A stretch of 64,000 nt of DNA, from positions 578,001 to 642,000 of the forward strand of contig CAJJDP010000001.1 of assembly GCA_905182995.1 (NCBI GenBank), written 5' to 3'. The DNA comes from Paramecium octaurelia (lineage: Eukaryota > Ciliophora > Oligohymenophorea > Peniculida > Parameciidae). How positions within the stretch are numbered: the first letter of the stretch is position 1; the number at the start of each line of letters is the position of its first letter. Shown piece after piece: positions 36,190 to 49,469 of the stretch. The notes beneath the pieces are model-generated. The model did no database searches and had not been told where the DNA came from. It saw only the letters and a list, made by a program, of their open reading frames with translations. The position numbers and the translations under genes were made by a program.

Positions 36190-37114
36190 ATGCTATTAAG
36201 CTAAATTGGGGTAATTTTCTTAAACGTGGCATTTTTAAGTCCCATATTGGGATAGTTTAAAGGATCATTCTCAAAGGTTTTATACATATTAATAGGAGCT
36301 CTTGAAATATACATCTATCTTACATGTAAACCAGTCAACTTTTATGAGGAATATAAAGTAATATAGCCTAAATTATATTAGATTACAAGGAAATTCGATT
36401 AGAGTGAATTAAGGTAGGCTTACAAGAGAATAATGCTTGATTATCATCCTGATCGTAATACACAAATAACATCAGAATAATTTAATTACTTGAAAAATAT
36501 AAATGAAATACTAAAATCAGATGAGGCAAGATAATGTATAAGTTAATTGTATTTTAGAATATGATCAATTTGGGGTTGTAGTAGAGAGCAATATTAATCC
36601 ATTACCTGCAATAACATATAGAATAAAATTAACAAGATTATTATTTTACATGATTTTATTTTTGATATAGCTTGTCAATACTTAAGACCATAAGGGCCAA
36701 TAAAAATAATTAACAATTTTAGTTTTTGTATTAGGATATGGAGACTTTTTCCTAATTGAATAACCATAATATTTTTACAATTCTGGTTTCTTTACTTCAT
36801 TAGCCTTATTTGAATTTTTGAATGTTTATAGAATAGTGGTTACCTTGATCATATCATGCATACTAGCAGAAATTAAAAATAAGCAAAAAATTAGAAATTA
36901 TTAACTAAGAAATTTGAATCTAGGAACCATTAATGAACTAGTTTAAGAACATTAGGAATTTCTTTAAACTCAAAATTCTAAGAGATAAAAGATATTAAAT
37001 GGATTTCTAATGGTGGCATTGACTTTATATTCGTTGACTATCTTTGTTGATTACCAGGCACTATTTTTGAAAGCTGTTAATTTCATATAAGAAAGAAGGT
37101 AGTAGGATTTGTGA
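36190..37114 (+). CDS. Membrane J-domain protein
   Basis: 300 aa with a 22-nt intron at 36536-36557. Two hydrophobic segments at the N-terminus (IGVIFLNVAFLSPIL, VLYILIGALEIYIYL) precede a J domain near residues 60-115, with KFDQSELRQAYKRIMLDYHP and the diagnostic HPD. Further membrane segments follow (LLFYMILFLIQ, LTILVFVLGYG, FLMVALTLYSLTIFV). J domains stimulate Hsp70; a membrane J protein suggests the ER or mitochondrial surface. It is divergent from the RING gene with 130 nt between ATGs. Confidence 0.8.
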
Positions 37115-37356
37115 TATATTAATAAATTTATCTAAAGAATTATGTAATTTTTATGTTATATTCATATTTAAAACCTTTTGTGGTAATATTTTAGTGTAAT
37201 TAAATTGGTTAATTAATAAACATAAATTACTAATATCTACATCAACTTTATTTAGTTCTATTGAGCAAGTCCTAAACTATAACATTATCAAAGTATTTAG
37301 ATTTCTAATTAAGTTCTTTTTCAAACTTTTTTGTGTCTTCTTAATCTACATACATG
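37115..37356. other. Short intergenic between convergent genes
   Basis: 242 nt of AT-rich DNA between the J-domain gene stop and the stop of the minus-strand unknown gene. Nothing recognised. Confidence 0.5.
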
Positions 37357-38320
37357 TCATTCCTACAAATTTTAATTAAGATATTACAATTGTTTTGTTG
37401 TTGGCCTTTGCCCATACAGTAATTGTAATTCAGGAGGCAACAACTCAAGGTTTTTTTTAAAGAATGAATTTAATTCATTATTCGAAGGTGTTTCTTTTAT
37501 TGGTTGATACGGTTCAAAAGAAGGATAATCTAAGAGTGAAAACAACTTCTATTTAAAGTCTGCAATTATATTAACATTTTTTATACCTTATCGATCCTCC
37601 AATATGAATTTTGATAATAAATTATACCTTTTTTCGAATGCTTTTTATATTTATTCTCTAATTTAATTTCCAATTGAAACAATATTTTCCTAACCTAATT
37701 TATTTTCATAACAATAAGTATATACAAATTCATCGATACTATTTTGTAGAAAAAAATACGTACTATTAAAAAGCATTGTCTAAATCCCATTATATAGTTT
37801 CAATGAATTTAGATGTTGATATCTATAAATTGATCATTGAATCGTTTTTATCAATATACGACTCAAAGACCAATATATCTGATATATGTTTCATTTTTTT
37901 ATGATCGTCAATTGCTTATTTGATCTAGGATAGGCAGTCATCAACAATTTCTAATATATTTACAAAATGTTTACTTTGTGCTTCTGAAGCACTAAGTTAT
38001 CCCACTTTGGTAGGGTATTTTTCTTCCAACAGATCTGTTACTATAGTAAAGAGATTTCTGAATAATTATTCATCTGAATAATCATCTTCAAAGTCCCATA
38101 AAATTAGTTCTTCCAAAATTGTCTCTTTGTTATTTAATGAAGCTATGGGTATCTGAAGCTTTATGGGACTCAGATTTTGAGATGAATTATGGAATCCTGG
38201 AGGAAATGGACACAATTTTATGTTGTTTTGAAATTTTTCATTATGAGTCTTAATTTTGTGAATTTTCTTTTTTATACAATCAAGTTATGTGATTGCTTCT
38301 GATAGTTAAGTGTCTTGCAT
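37357..38320 (-). CDS. 312-aa helical protein of unknown function
   Basis: One 25-nt intron. The N-terminal 40 residues are a short coiled coil. The remainder is acidic, helical and without low complexity (TILEELILWDFEDDYSDEQL, VNILEIVDDCLSQIKQA, FKQKLFSLLDYPSFEPYQP), ending PPELQLLYGQRPTTKQ. No family recognised. Start ATG 38320 is the first in frame. Confidence 0.65.
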
Positions 38321-38559
38321 TAAAACAAAAAATTAAAAATTAAATATATATTAAATCTTTTTATAATATCAATAATTTTAAGATTTCGCTTAAATGATTG
38401 AATAGTTTTGGTTTCAAAGTAATCATATCATTAAATATTTTTATTATTAAAATTTTTCTATCAAACAATTTCAAATTGGTTCTTTTGTTATTTCAAAAGG
38501 CATTCTTATCCATTTTCTCTTCTTTGCTTTAAAATTCCTGAATTAATATTCTTCGAATC

Positions 38560-38816
38560 ATGTCAATGAGAACAATTCAATAACAAATATTAAATTAAAT
38601 CTTCTTGAAATGTAAAACTGCATGTCTAGACAAAGAATTCAATCCATATGAATATTATTCTGAGTTGATTGGCACGTATTTAAACATCTAAAGAATAGGA
38701 TTAACTTTACTCGTATTATGAGAGTTGACTTTTATAAGCTTATGATTTCTGAATTATTTGTGGATGATGCTCTCCTTACAGTTTATATCAAAAAATTAAT
38801 ACAAAAGGATTTATGA
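38560..38816 (+). CDS. 77-aa hypothetical protein
   Basis: A small gene with a 23-nt intron at 38676-38698 (GTATTT...AATAG); splicing joins YEYYSELIGT to INFTRIMRVDF without a stop, and the product ends LTVYIKKLIQKDL. Composition is normal for a folded small protein. It lies 32 nt upstream of the phosphatase on the same strand. No homologue recognised. Confidence 0.5.
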
Positions 38817-38848
38817 TTATTGTATTAAATTAAATTATCAGTTAAATT

Positions 38849-39567
38849 ATGTTTGAAAATAATAGTGTCAAATATGTTCCATCAGTGCCTAAAATTGTTG
38901 ATCCTGAACCTATAACTTGTATAATAGAGCCAAGTATATAAAACAATTGAGAATTTTAGGCGAAGAGGAAGGGGGCTTATATTTAGGTAACTTGTAAGCA
39001 GCGAACAATATTGATCTATTAAGAAAATTGAAGATTCGAGCAGTTCTTACAGCAAGTCAGGAGACTGCAGTAAAATACTAAGAGCATGTTGTTCATTTTC
39101 ATGAAATTATTATGGCTCATGATAAAGCAGATTACGATATCATTTAGCACTTTGAATAGGCTTATGAATTTATTGATAGACATAGGAAATACACAAATGT
39201 TTTTGTGCATTGTTTTGCAGGTATAAGCAGATCAGCATCTATGGTAACAGCCTATCTAATGAAAAAATATAATTTATCGTTCGAAAAAGCACTTTGGAAT
39301 GTGAAGGCTAAAAGAAGATAAGTGCATCCAAATGTTGGATTTATTAGATAATTGTAAAAATATGAAACTGTCCTAAAAAATCAAGCTATTTCTAATGCTC
39401 CATCCAGAATTCAATATTAATAGTAATAATTCCCATAATATGGACTTATTCAATAATAAATTCAACAGCCAATCCAATAATCTATGTTGACACCATTCAT
39501 TTAATAATCTATTCAATAACCATGGAATTAATCATAACGCTATGATGAATTAGTTTAATATTATTGA
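38849..39567 (+). CDS. Dual-specificity protein phosphatase
   Basis: 230 aa with a 26-nt intron at 38934-38959. The DSP domain spans residues ~25-170: GGLYLGNLQAANNIDLLRKL, then the catalytic Asp region (HFHEIIMAHDKAD), and the P-loop VHCFAGISRSASMVTAYLM, which fits HC-x5-R-S with Cys and Arg present. The common Gly-x-Gly of the loop is Ala-Gly-Ile. A Gln-rich C-terminal tail (about 50 residues) ends the protein. Atypical small DSPs act on MAP kinases or phosphoinositides; no docking motif is visible to choose. Confidence 0.88.
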
Positions 39568-39740
39568 TTATTATAAAGACTTAAAATCTATAACTATACT
39601 AATGAATAATATTAAAGTTGTTTCTTATATCACTTCATTTTTTAATAGATAAAAGAAATAGTTGGCATCACTTCTAAATACTTATACCTCAATTTATACT
39701 ATAAATATTGGATTAGAGATTAAATAAAATTATAATATAA

Positions 39741-41909
39741 ATGTAATATTTATAGAAAACCTCTTAATCTAAGGGACATTTAGTAAACCAAAGATAAAAA
39801 TTTATAGATGACTCAATTCTAAATGAAAGTAATCATTTGGATAGCGAATCATTTTAAGAAAACCTAAAAACATTAATAAATTGTAAAGCTGAACTTACTC
39901 TATCAACTAAAGAATCCTGTAATTCAAACTCATTCACTTTAAGCAACAATAAAGTAATTTAATTTTTGATTTAGTTTAACTTTTTCACTAATGAAATTCT
40001 AGAATGGGAAACATTAGATAATGCTCTACCTCCTGAAGTTTATAATTTCCTTTCAATATTAAAATGTTAGTGTTACGCTGGTACAATAACATATACAGAT
40101 GAATAAATAGAACTTTTGATCAATCAGAGCTAAATATATGTGTATTTGATTAAAATAAAAATAGTAAAAATTTACTGGAATTTTTAAACTAAATCTTAGA
40201 TAAAGGATGGATTCTCAAAACAATAAGAATCTTGAACGGGTCTACAATTAATTTCTATGCATTAGCAGTAAAAAATCTGACTTTCGAAAATTTATTTTGG
40301 ATTATAAAATCATTAAAAAAGGATTTAATCACTCCAACCGAGAGATTGGTTTAAAGTAGAATCAAAGAATGCTATGGATTTAAATATAAAAGGAATGAAT
40401 GGGACTTAATAATTAATTAAATTAAATCAGAAAAATAAATTATATAGTTTAGATCCTCATAAGGGAAGCTATTTGTATTACCAATGATTTAAGTGATCTT
40501 AATTAAAGATCCTTTTATTTAAGAAGAAACATAAGGAATCTATATTAAACATTAAAATTGGAAAGCCGAAGATGAGTTTTAAGAAGCTTTATATTAAGAA
40601 TAAGAATGGAATATTTTTATTGAGTACTTGTAAAGCATAATTGACAATTAGAATGATTAAAATCATAAATTCTTTAAAGATGGCGGATATGGATGCGCTT
40701 AATTCATAAAGCACTTTGGTCCAAAGAATTTAAGAAAGTTATCCTTAGGTAGATTAACAATATATATGCAAATGGCTATTAATAAAAACTATATTAGAAA
40801 TACGAAAAAGGTTCTAGTTTAAAATAACAGAGAGAAATCAGAATATGCAACTGATAGTTCCTAAGATCAGGAGGAAAATATTAAAATGAAAATCGAGGAA
40901 CTTAAAGAATAACTTATTCAGCTATTGTTAGAAAATCAGGATGGGTATGCAATCATCTTTTATTAAGAGTGTATCTTTTACTTAAATACCTAAATTATTA
41001 AAGAAAAGAGTAAATTTCAAAATAAATTTATTTGAGCTCGGATTCCCAAATTTAAGAAACTTTATAGAGTCAAACTAGGATATGATATCAATTGAAAAAA
41101 ATAGCAAAAATAATGTTATTGCTAAGTTGGACCAGATAAAGTATTGGAATAAATATTAAAGTACATAATACAAGTTTATCTTAGATAAAATAGGGGGCGA
41201 TTTGAGTAATTAGGCAATTAGTTCTAATATTCTAGAATTGTTAAAGAACATATTAAGTAAACATCAATATGGGATAAGTATTAATTAGTTATACTACGAT
41301 TTATCGCAATTGTTAGGTGAATGGTTCAATTTTAGAAAATTTTAATGTTTAAGTTTCTTTTAGTTTTTGTAGAATTACGCAGAAAATATCTTAATTATAG
41401 TATGCCAAAAGGGAAACCAATATCTAATTTATGAAAAGGATCTTAGATTCATGCCTTCTCCAACCTCTAATTAAGATAACAATGATTAATAATCTGATCA
41501 TAATTTTAGCGAAGAATACTAAAGTAATTTAGGATTGTCACTTCAATAAACTAGTTTCTCTAATAGTTGGTTGGAAAAAGCTGGTGATTCTTAGCTCAAA
41601 TTTTAGTCTCTTCAACTTATTGAAGATTCTCACTAAGAAATTAAGGAGAATTTAAAGTTTATAGATGAAATTTTAGGTTTATAGATATTTTAACTATAAG
41701 GGTACGAACTAAAGCAAAATGATACCTACTCTATATAAGATTGGTCAGATAAATCGATGAATTATTTTGAAATGTTAAGTTCTATTAATTATGGGCATAG
41801 CGAAAAACCAGCTTATTTTGATTTAACTAAAGAACTACAAAACTCTCTCTCCTAAAAATAACAAATACAAAAACAATTTATTCAATTAAACGAAAGTAAA
41901 AAAAAATGA
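39741..41909 (+). CDS. LOTUS (OST-HTH) domain protein
   Basis: About 700 aa. ATG 39741 is in frame with all of exon 1. The C-terminal half has two LOTUS/OST-HTH-like domains: residues ~370-430 (LKEQLIQLLLENQDGVSFTQ, then ELGFPNLRNFIES) and ~475-540 (ILELLKNILSKHQYGISINQ, then FFQFLQNYAEN). The first is split by a 25-nt intron at 40945-40969 ending in GAG. The N-terminal 360 residues are less clear. Frame continuity near 40066-40106 needs either an unusually long 41-nt intron or a one-base correction. LOTUS domains bind G-rich RNA or Vasa-type helicases in germline granules of animals, so an RNA role is inferred. Confidence 0.65.
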
Positions 41910-42237
41910 ATATACTCTTTGTTTTTAGTTTAATTTTATGTGAATTATTTATTGATAAATTTATAATAAATCAAATAATTTCATCAATTATGGATCTGAT
42001 TTGATGCGAGATACTCAATTCATTAGTATGAAATAGAATTTGACTTCATAAATTAGTTGTGAATGCATTCCAAAATTCATACCATAAGTTTTAAGTATTT
42101 TAAATAGTTAATAAAACAGGATGAGTCTCTAGGGAAATTTGAGTCAATTTTACATTTCCATTAAGAATTTACTCATTATCATTTATTAAACAACCTAAGA
42201 CTCATTTTTATTTGCTTAATTGATTTTTCATTAATTA
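41910..42237. other. Intergenic, nothing recognised
   Basis: 328 nt between two plus-strand genes, very AT-rich. It presumably holds the 3' end of the LOTUS gene and the promoter of the transporter. No protein-like frame seen. Confidence 0.5.
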
Positions 42238-43641
42238 ATGTTTGATAAAAAAAAATTTCTAATTAGTTCAATATCAATAACATTGCTAATATTTACGATA
42301 TTTCACAATGTTGAAAATGTTATTCAGACAAGAAGATTTTTATCAGAAGATGAAGCATCTAATGATCAATCTGAAGAAAAAAGCGAGGATGAACACAAAA
42401 ATATAAAAAGAACATACTCACCATCGGAGATTGACTTCTGGATTTGTTTATTTATAGCTGCAAGTTTACATATATATCACAATATTAGCTTTAATCTGTT
42501 TGGCAGCCATCTGCTCTGGGATGACTGTTGGTTATTTATCAGTAGATGAATTATAATTAGAAATATATAAAGAATAAGGAACACTTGAATAATAAAGGTA
42601 AGCAAATATTATTTTGCCAATTATTAAATAACATCATATGCTTCTTTGCACATTACTCATAGGAAATTCATTTTGTATGGAATCGCTTCCTATATTTTTT
42701 GATAAAGTTGTACCTCCAGCATTTGCCGTACTAATATCAGTCATCTTTATAATCTTTGCTGGAGAAATCATACCTTAAGCTCTTTGCACTGGTCCAAAAT
42801 AATTAATTATTGCTGAAAAACTCACACCCTTAGTTAAAATTTTAATGATTTTCTTCTGGCCAATCAGCTACCCTTTGGCTAAAATGTTAGATTCCTATTT
42901 TGGAGAGCATGGGTCTACTAGATTTTAAAAGAATGAACTAAAAGCTTTAATAGAGTTACATGGAATTCAAAAACATGCTACTGGGGGAGGTCATGCAAGT
43001 GAAGATTAAGGATTCACGTAAGCAGAAATAAACATGATAACATCCACTATTGATTTGAGGGATAAAACTGTTGAATAAGCCATGATCCCGATTAAAGATG
43101 TTTTCTCTGTTAACAAAAATAATGAACTTAATAGAGAAACTTTGGCAAGAATATCATCCTCTGGTTATTCTTATGTCACCATCTATGAAAATTATAAGGA
43201 AAACATTATTGGCACCATTAGATCGAAATAATTAATTGATATGGAATTAACCAAGAGAAAGATATCTGAATTAGATAATCTTGTTAGACCTGTTCTATTT
43301 ATATAAAATGAAACTTCTTTATTCGAGATGTTAATGATTTTTAAATAAAAAAAAACTAAAATAGCTTTTGTAGTTGAAGCTAATAGAATTGAATAAACTA
43401 ATACTTCAAGAATTCCTAATTACTAAATTGTTGATGAGAAAACGTAAAAAAAAATCATAGGATTGATCTCCTTAAAAATGTTATTTGAAGAAATTGTCAA
43501 GAAGGAGTTTCATGATCAAGATAACCACATCAAGATTATTTCAGTAACATAATTTTATATTCTTAGTTAAAACCTCCTTAAATTTAACCAATTGGCAGAT
43601 CATAAAACAAAATTTTAATAGAACCTGAGGAGAAAAAATGA
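42238..43641 (+). CDS. CNNM/Mam3-type transporter (DUF21 plus CBS pair)
   Basis: 451 aa after removing introns at 42464-42488 (25 nt) and 43544-43566 (23 nt). The N-terminus has a signal/TM helix, then an acidic lumenal stretch. The DUF21 core is recognisable from [39 protein letters not shown] and [16 protein letters not shown], the typical CNNM order. Cytosolic CBS-type regions follow ([35 protein letters not shown]). The family (CNNM, MgtE-unrelated; yeast Mam3, bacterial CorC) governs Mg2+ or other divalent metal efflux. It is convergent with the next gene, 62 nt between stops. Confidence 0.85.
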
Positions 43642-43703
43642 AATATTACATATCAATAATTTTAGATAATAATTTTTATTTTTCAATAACATTTATTGTT
43701 ATT

Positions 43704-44986
43704 TCATATTAAATCGCGTATTAATTCAAGGATTTTTAAGGCTGTTTCCATTTCATAATGTTCTTAAAAATATTATTGAATATCTAATAATACTTTTGAA
43801 TTGACTTCTTCAAATTATTTTGCCAAATCGCAACCTAATGAATATTTAATATAAAATTTATATAGCAATTCAATAATTTCACCTTTGGATAAATCTTCAA
43901 CTTCAAATTTATAATCTTTAAGTTTTTCATATTTAATCTAAGTTAAACTTGAAAAACAATTGTGAATTACTTTTTCAAAAATCTCAAAGGATGCATTTGC
44001 TTTCATTCTATCTGGTTCTATAGAAGTTAAAAATTCATTATATGATTGTTTTGTAATTCCACTTATTAAATAAGTATTTTATAATTTGTCTCCATAGAAA
44101 TTTTAGAATTATTTCACAAAATTAGGTTAAAAATGAGACAAAATATAATATTTCAATAATTCTAGTGCTTTAAGATTTTCAATTTATTCTTATTTTTAAT
44201 TTTAATTTTCATCTAAAATGTTTTCATCAAATTTAATCTTATGTTTTAATAACTCTTCTAAATAAACAAGTAATTCTTTTTCACAAAGATATCTTTATTT
44301 ATTAAATTTATTATAATTTTCAATTTCATTAACTTTCATTATTTAATTCTTAATATCTATATATTCCGTTATGAATTTATCAAGTATATCATTTAATTAC
44401 TTAAATGGTTTTACATCATTGATTTTTTTTACTTTTTTTATTTCTTCTATAATTTTAGTAAAACTATTATCTTAATATAGTTCTAAAAATTGATAAATAA
44501 TTTTTAAAATTTCTTTTACATCATTTGTTAATTCTATGTTTGGATTACAAGGATCCGAAACTATTAAATATTAAACAAAATAGATGTTATCAATTTAAAT
44601 AAGTTATTGATAAGTCGTAAATTTATTGGATTCTGGTTTTAATTGAATAAAAATATTGTTTGTATTCAATTATGAATGGCATAATTTTTTTTCACCCATT
44701 TTAATTAAATGCTGAATAATAGCTTAAATAATTAAAATGACTTGTCCTTTATAGATAACTACATAATTCGATTTCTAAATTATCACATATAAATTACTAT
44801 TGCATCCATTAAATCATTCAAAGAAATACATTCATTATAAGGAATTTTGTATAAGATGAATTCATTATCTTCTAATTTTTTTCCAACTAAATAAGGATTG
44901 TTTTCTAAATTCTTTATTTATTCTAATTGTCTATCATCGCATTTAACTCTTTGACAAACAAATTTATAATTCTACCATCCTTTCAT
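43704..44986 (-). CDS. 419-aa protein, inverted paralogue A
   Basis: 419 aa with one 23-nt intron whose sequence is identical to that in paralogue B (49470-50752). The protein starts MKGWQNYKFVCQRVKCDDRQ, is helical, Lys/Glu/Gln-rich in the middle, and lacks signal or TM segments. No known family. The A and B genes have the same length to the codon. Most of the coding region is near-identical between them, but a block around 44135-44245 and the last 20 codons differ strongly. Confidence 0.75.
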
Positions 44987-47949
44987 TCTATTATTATTAT
45001 TATTAATAACAATTTATTCTTATAGAATTATGTTTTATTAAGAATGACTGATAAAATCTATTTATTACTTTAGATTATTTCTAAATTTATTAATTCACAT
45101 TGCAATTGGACATGAATTGTTTCGATTCAATTAGTTACATCAATTTAACTTTGATATATATTAGTTAAATTATGGTATATGCTGATATCAAATATTAAAT
45201 AGTGTTATTATCAGAAATAGACCTTGATCAGAATTAATATCAGAATAATTTTTTTACAATAAGATTATAAAAGTTAAGTTCTACTTTATTGGAAGATTTA
45301 ATTATTTTTGCTAACTATTACAAATCTAAATTCTTTTATTAAATAACTTTAATTATTATTTGCATGTGTAAATCAGCTCTCTATCATTAAAATAAAGGAA
45401 TGATTTACATAAAACAAAGAATTTTGTAATGATCAAAAATTATTATGCATATACTGTATATATTATAATTTATAATTGATAATATAGTGATATTATACTT
45501 GTTATATCGATCTCAGTTTTATATTTGAAGCCTTATGAATAATAAGCATTTTGTAATAATGAATTTATTAAACATATTAGGGTCGCATTCAAATTGTAGA
45601 TCAATCTCATTTAAAGGATTGTGATTCAAAAGATTTCTTCTTACTCATTTTGTTCCGACAATTAATTTTAATTATATATTTTTTGCTTTTAAAATAAAAT
45701 TACCAAGTTTGTTGCTAATTGTATGCTGCGGTTTAGTAGATTTAACGATTCAGATTATATATATAAATTTTTTAAGCATTTTCTTATTATTAATTTTAAT
45801 TCCTTCAACTCAAATTTTTAATCTTTACTTAATTTATATAAAATGATAATTAATAACTCTTATCATCAGTACTAAATTCATAAGTATTTGATTAGTAAAT
45901 ATTTAAATAAAAACCAAATAAATATCATTTTACAACAAGATCAAAATAGAAAGCATGAACAACTATCAGCAACATCTTATTCTTAAATAACATTATAATC
46001 TTTCCAATTATCGACTATGTTAATGTCAATTAACCCAATATTAGGAATGACTTCATCTCTAAAACTAACTTAATGATTCTTATCCTTTTTAATTATTTCA
46101 TGACGAAACATATCAATTCTTGGTTTTTATTAATTGTGTTTTACATATTTTTCCGATATCATCTATCCAAACATTTCATTCAGCTCTTCCATCTCAGTCC
46201 AACTATCTCCATTACATTAAGAGACTTGAATCATTATAAGTTAACCTTTGTATTATTAAATAATTATTAAACGATATCACTTATATAAATATTAATTCTA
46301 AGATGATTTTAAATTTCTTATTATTTCTTCTCTTTTCTTGCATATTTTTAATTATTAATTAAAAATCTATTCAATAGTTTGATATATTCTAGACTATAAT
46401 ATAAAATTAAATGGATTGGCTTTTATGAAAAAATGATTGCTAATTTTTCAAAGCATCAATCACTTTGATTTTATATAGTATTTATAAAATTCTTTGTGTC
46501 CTGTCATTTTATATACTTGTTTCTACTGTAGTTATAAAGTTTTCAATAATATTGTCATCAAATTATAGTTTAACTATTAAAATAATGATTAACATTAAAA
46601 AAATAGTAAGCTTTAAAAACTAGGTCAAACTTTTTAAAACAGAAAAAAAGATGAAGGGTTTAGCGAAAGGGATATAAAAATAAAATAGAAAGTATTTTTA
46701 AGATTGAAAGTAAACAACTATATTAGTTATTTATCAATAAATAGAAATATTTAAATAAAAATATTAGTTTTATATATAATCTTTGACAAAATTTATTATG
46801 AATTGTGCATTTTAATAAAATAAACTTTGAATGAGTTTATCTGATAACATATTGGGTATTAACCAAATATTGCTCTTGTAGTTAAGATGTATATAGAACA
46901 TATTATCACTCTGATTAACTTAATTTTATGTGAGGTTGATAAACTCATCATATTAGATCATATAAACTTATTCAAGTTTATAAAGTTTATTATTTAGTTA
47001 TTTATTCTGTTGTTGATGGGAACTTTTTGTTTATTTCAATATTATATTGTCATGTTAATCAAAATAATTCGTTGTGATTTAACAATGTGACTAGTTAATC
47101 ATAACGCTAGCAAAGAATATGTAGATCTATATTTTTTTTATTTTAATTTAATAATAGATTAATACTTTTAAGTCCAAGAAAATAACCTTTGATTTGAATA
47201 GTTTGTTTAAAAATTAAAAATAACTAAAATTCATAGTAGATGAAGATTGCATTGATTTTTTAATTTCAACAATCCTTCTAATATTGACATATCTCAAGGA
47301 TTAAAAAAGCTCTATATCTAGAGCTGTAAGATTAAATTATGATTTTTCATTAACTTCTTTAGCAAATTTTAACTATTTTTCTGATCGTGTAATAATTTTA
47401 TTATAAACAATCAGTAGATAATAGTTTTATTATCATAACCTTATTATTTTATTTCGACAGAATGAATTTCATTTTTCAATCTGTTTTCTTTAATCTTTTC
47501 TTATATTAATAATAATATGAAATAATTCAGAAATGGTAATAGAAATTATATTAATCTATTATTTTGATCATAACAATTTTTTTTAATCAATTAGCTTTCA
47601 ATTTTGTAAATTAAAATTAGTTTGTCCAATTAGTTAATAAAGTTTATGATTATTTTTATTAATGATGCCTAGCTTAGTTTGCAGATGAAAAATTATTTTA
47701 CTTTGTTGGAGAGATAATTTTGAAATTTTAAGAATATTTAGTCTACATTTAAAAAGAATCATTAAATTTATAATACATTATTAGCTATTAATAAACTTTA
47801 ATAGATTAAATTATTAAAGTACAAATTGATGTTTGAAATGAAATTGTTTTTAAATTAAAATAACTAATCTCATTACGACTTATAATAAAGATTAATTCTC
47901 CAAAAATAACCTTTAATTAATTTATATCATTGGTTTAAATGAATATATC
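44987..47949. other. 3-kb AT-rich region with no clear gene
   Basis: Sequence between paralogue A and the stop of the Gln-rich gene. A 65-codon plus-strand frame at 46073-46270 is Leu/Phe-rich and has low-complexity AT composition; I do not trust it. From 47949 down to a TGA at 47587-47589 the minus strand stays open for about 120 codons in frame with the preceding gene, so an extra 3' exon there is possible. Nothing else recognised. Confidence 0.45.
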
Positions 47950-49231
47950 TCAATACTATTGTGATTCAAATATCTTTGTAAATAGGGTACTCAATTTTTA
48001 TAAAAACACCTCAATATCTTAATTCAGATCAATAGATTTGCTTGTAATAAATTCATCAGTAATTGTATTTTACCACTGTAGAAGAAGTTCTTATGGAAAC
48101 TATTCATTTTAATGTTTTGGATAATTATAGCAGCGGGCTAATTGATCTATTTTTGCTATAATTTGATTTTGTGATGAATTTTTGAAATTTTGTATAAAAA
48201 ATTTAAGCATGTATTCGTAAAGTTCTCCCCCCAAATTCAAACTTTTTAATTATCCCTCTATAAAAGTATACAATTGAGGACTAATGGTGGATTAACCTAA
48301 ACTTTATTGAAATCCTTCATCTCCCTACTAATCAATTGATTCTTAAGTAGTTATATATTAAGATAATGCATATAATTATTATTTGTATTCATATTCTTAA
48401 ACGTCTTGGAACTATTAAGGTTACAGCTATTCTTTTTCCTACTACTATTATTGTTAATATTAATATTAATATTCATTTTATTATTATTAAAATTATTCTC
48501 TTGGTCCTTCTTTTTTTTTTTTATTATCAACTAATGGAACTTCTTATTAAATTTATGGATTCCTTTAAAATTAAGGGTAGGGTATCTCAACTTTTTTAAA
48601 GGCTTGAGGTTATGCGATATATTAATCTATTTCAATAACATCCTTAAAATTGTCGTGGATGAGTTGTTTGTCTTTGATGTTTTTTTATACAAACTAGTTT
48701 AATTCCATATGATAGTTAGCTGTTTTCAAAATACCAAGCACCTAATTTGAAAATTCAGTTATGTATTATATTCTCTTGCTTAAATCTACAGTATTATTTT
48801 CATTAATTAAGCTTTTCAAAAACTCTTAATGTTTTAAAAAAATTTAATAAGAAATTTCAATTATTTGGTTTAGATTGTCTTCATAAGAAACCAAATCTTT
48901 GTTAATATGTACATTAGTAAAAGTTATTTCATTATTTTCAATATTTACATAGATTGAATCCATTTCAAGTTTTGCTAATTTCGATATTTGATAAACCTTT
49001 AACAATTAATCTACTATTTTGTTTGTAATAATAAATAATTCGCCAATAGTAAAGCATTTGATTTTATTTTGCTAAGCATATAAATTAAATAATTACTTCT
49101 TATTTAATAAGGTCATTCAGATTAACACTGTTCTCAATATCATACTTTAAACTTTCATTTTCATATTGGAATCTTTGTACTTTTTGCATTCTTTGTATGT
49201 TACGATACCTCTCTATTGTTATGTTTTGCAT
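47950..49231 (-). CDS. 418-aa Gln-rich protein of unknown function
   Basis: One 25-nt intron near the 5' end; the A12 tract (48511-48522 on the plus strand) keeps frame. Residues 1-200 are helical (FTIGELFIITNKIVDQLLKV, LISYEDNLNQIIEISYQI-like), residues 200-300 are Gln/Asn/Lys low complexity, and residues 300-418 are a more compact segment (ISPQLYTFIEGQLKSLNLGG, ELYEYMLKFFIQNFKNSSQN, LSTLFTKIFESQQY). No family recognised. It is divergent from paralogue B with 238 nt between ATGs. Confidence 0.65.
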
Positions 49232-49469
49232 CTTTTGTTGATATTTCTATTAAAAAAATTATTACAAAATTTAAACAAAATATAACAACATATTAAATAG
49301 TAAAGATAAAAGATAAAAGATAATTCTTATGTATCTTTTAATGTTTAAATATAAAAATAAAACAAAATTATTCGGTGATAAGCTCTATTTTCAATAAAAC
49401 CAAAATAAATAAGTTCTGTATATATCAATAAATCAGATTCAAATTAGAATTAATTATAATAATAATAAA

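Noticed and set aside
48511..48522. Frameshift at the A/T homopolymer in the Gln-rich gene
   Set aside because: Recounting gives 12 bases, which keeps the reading frame; there is no frameshift.
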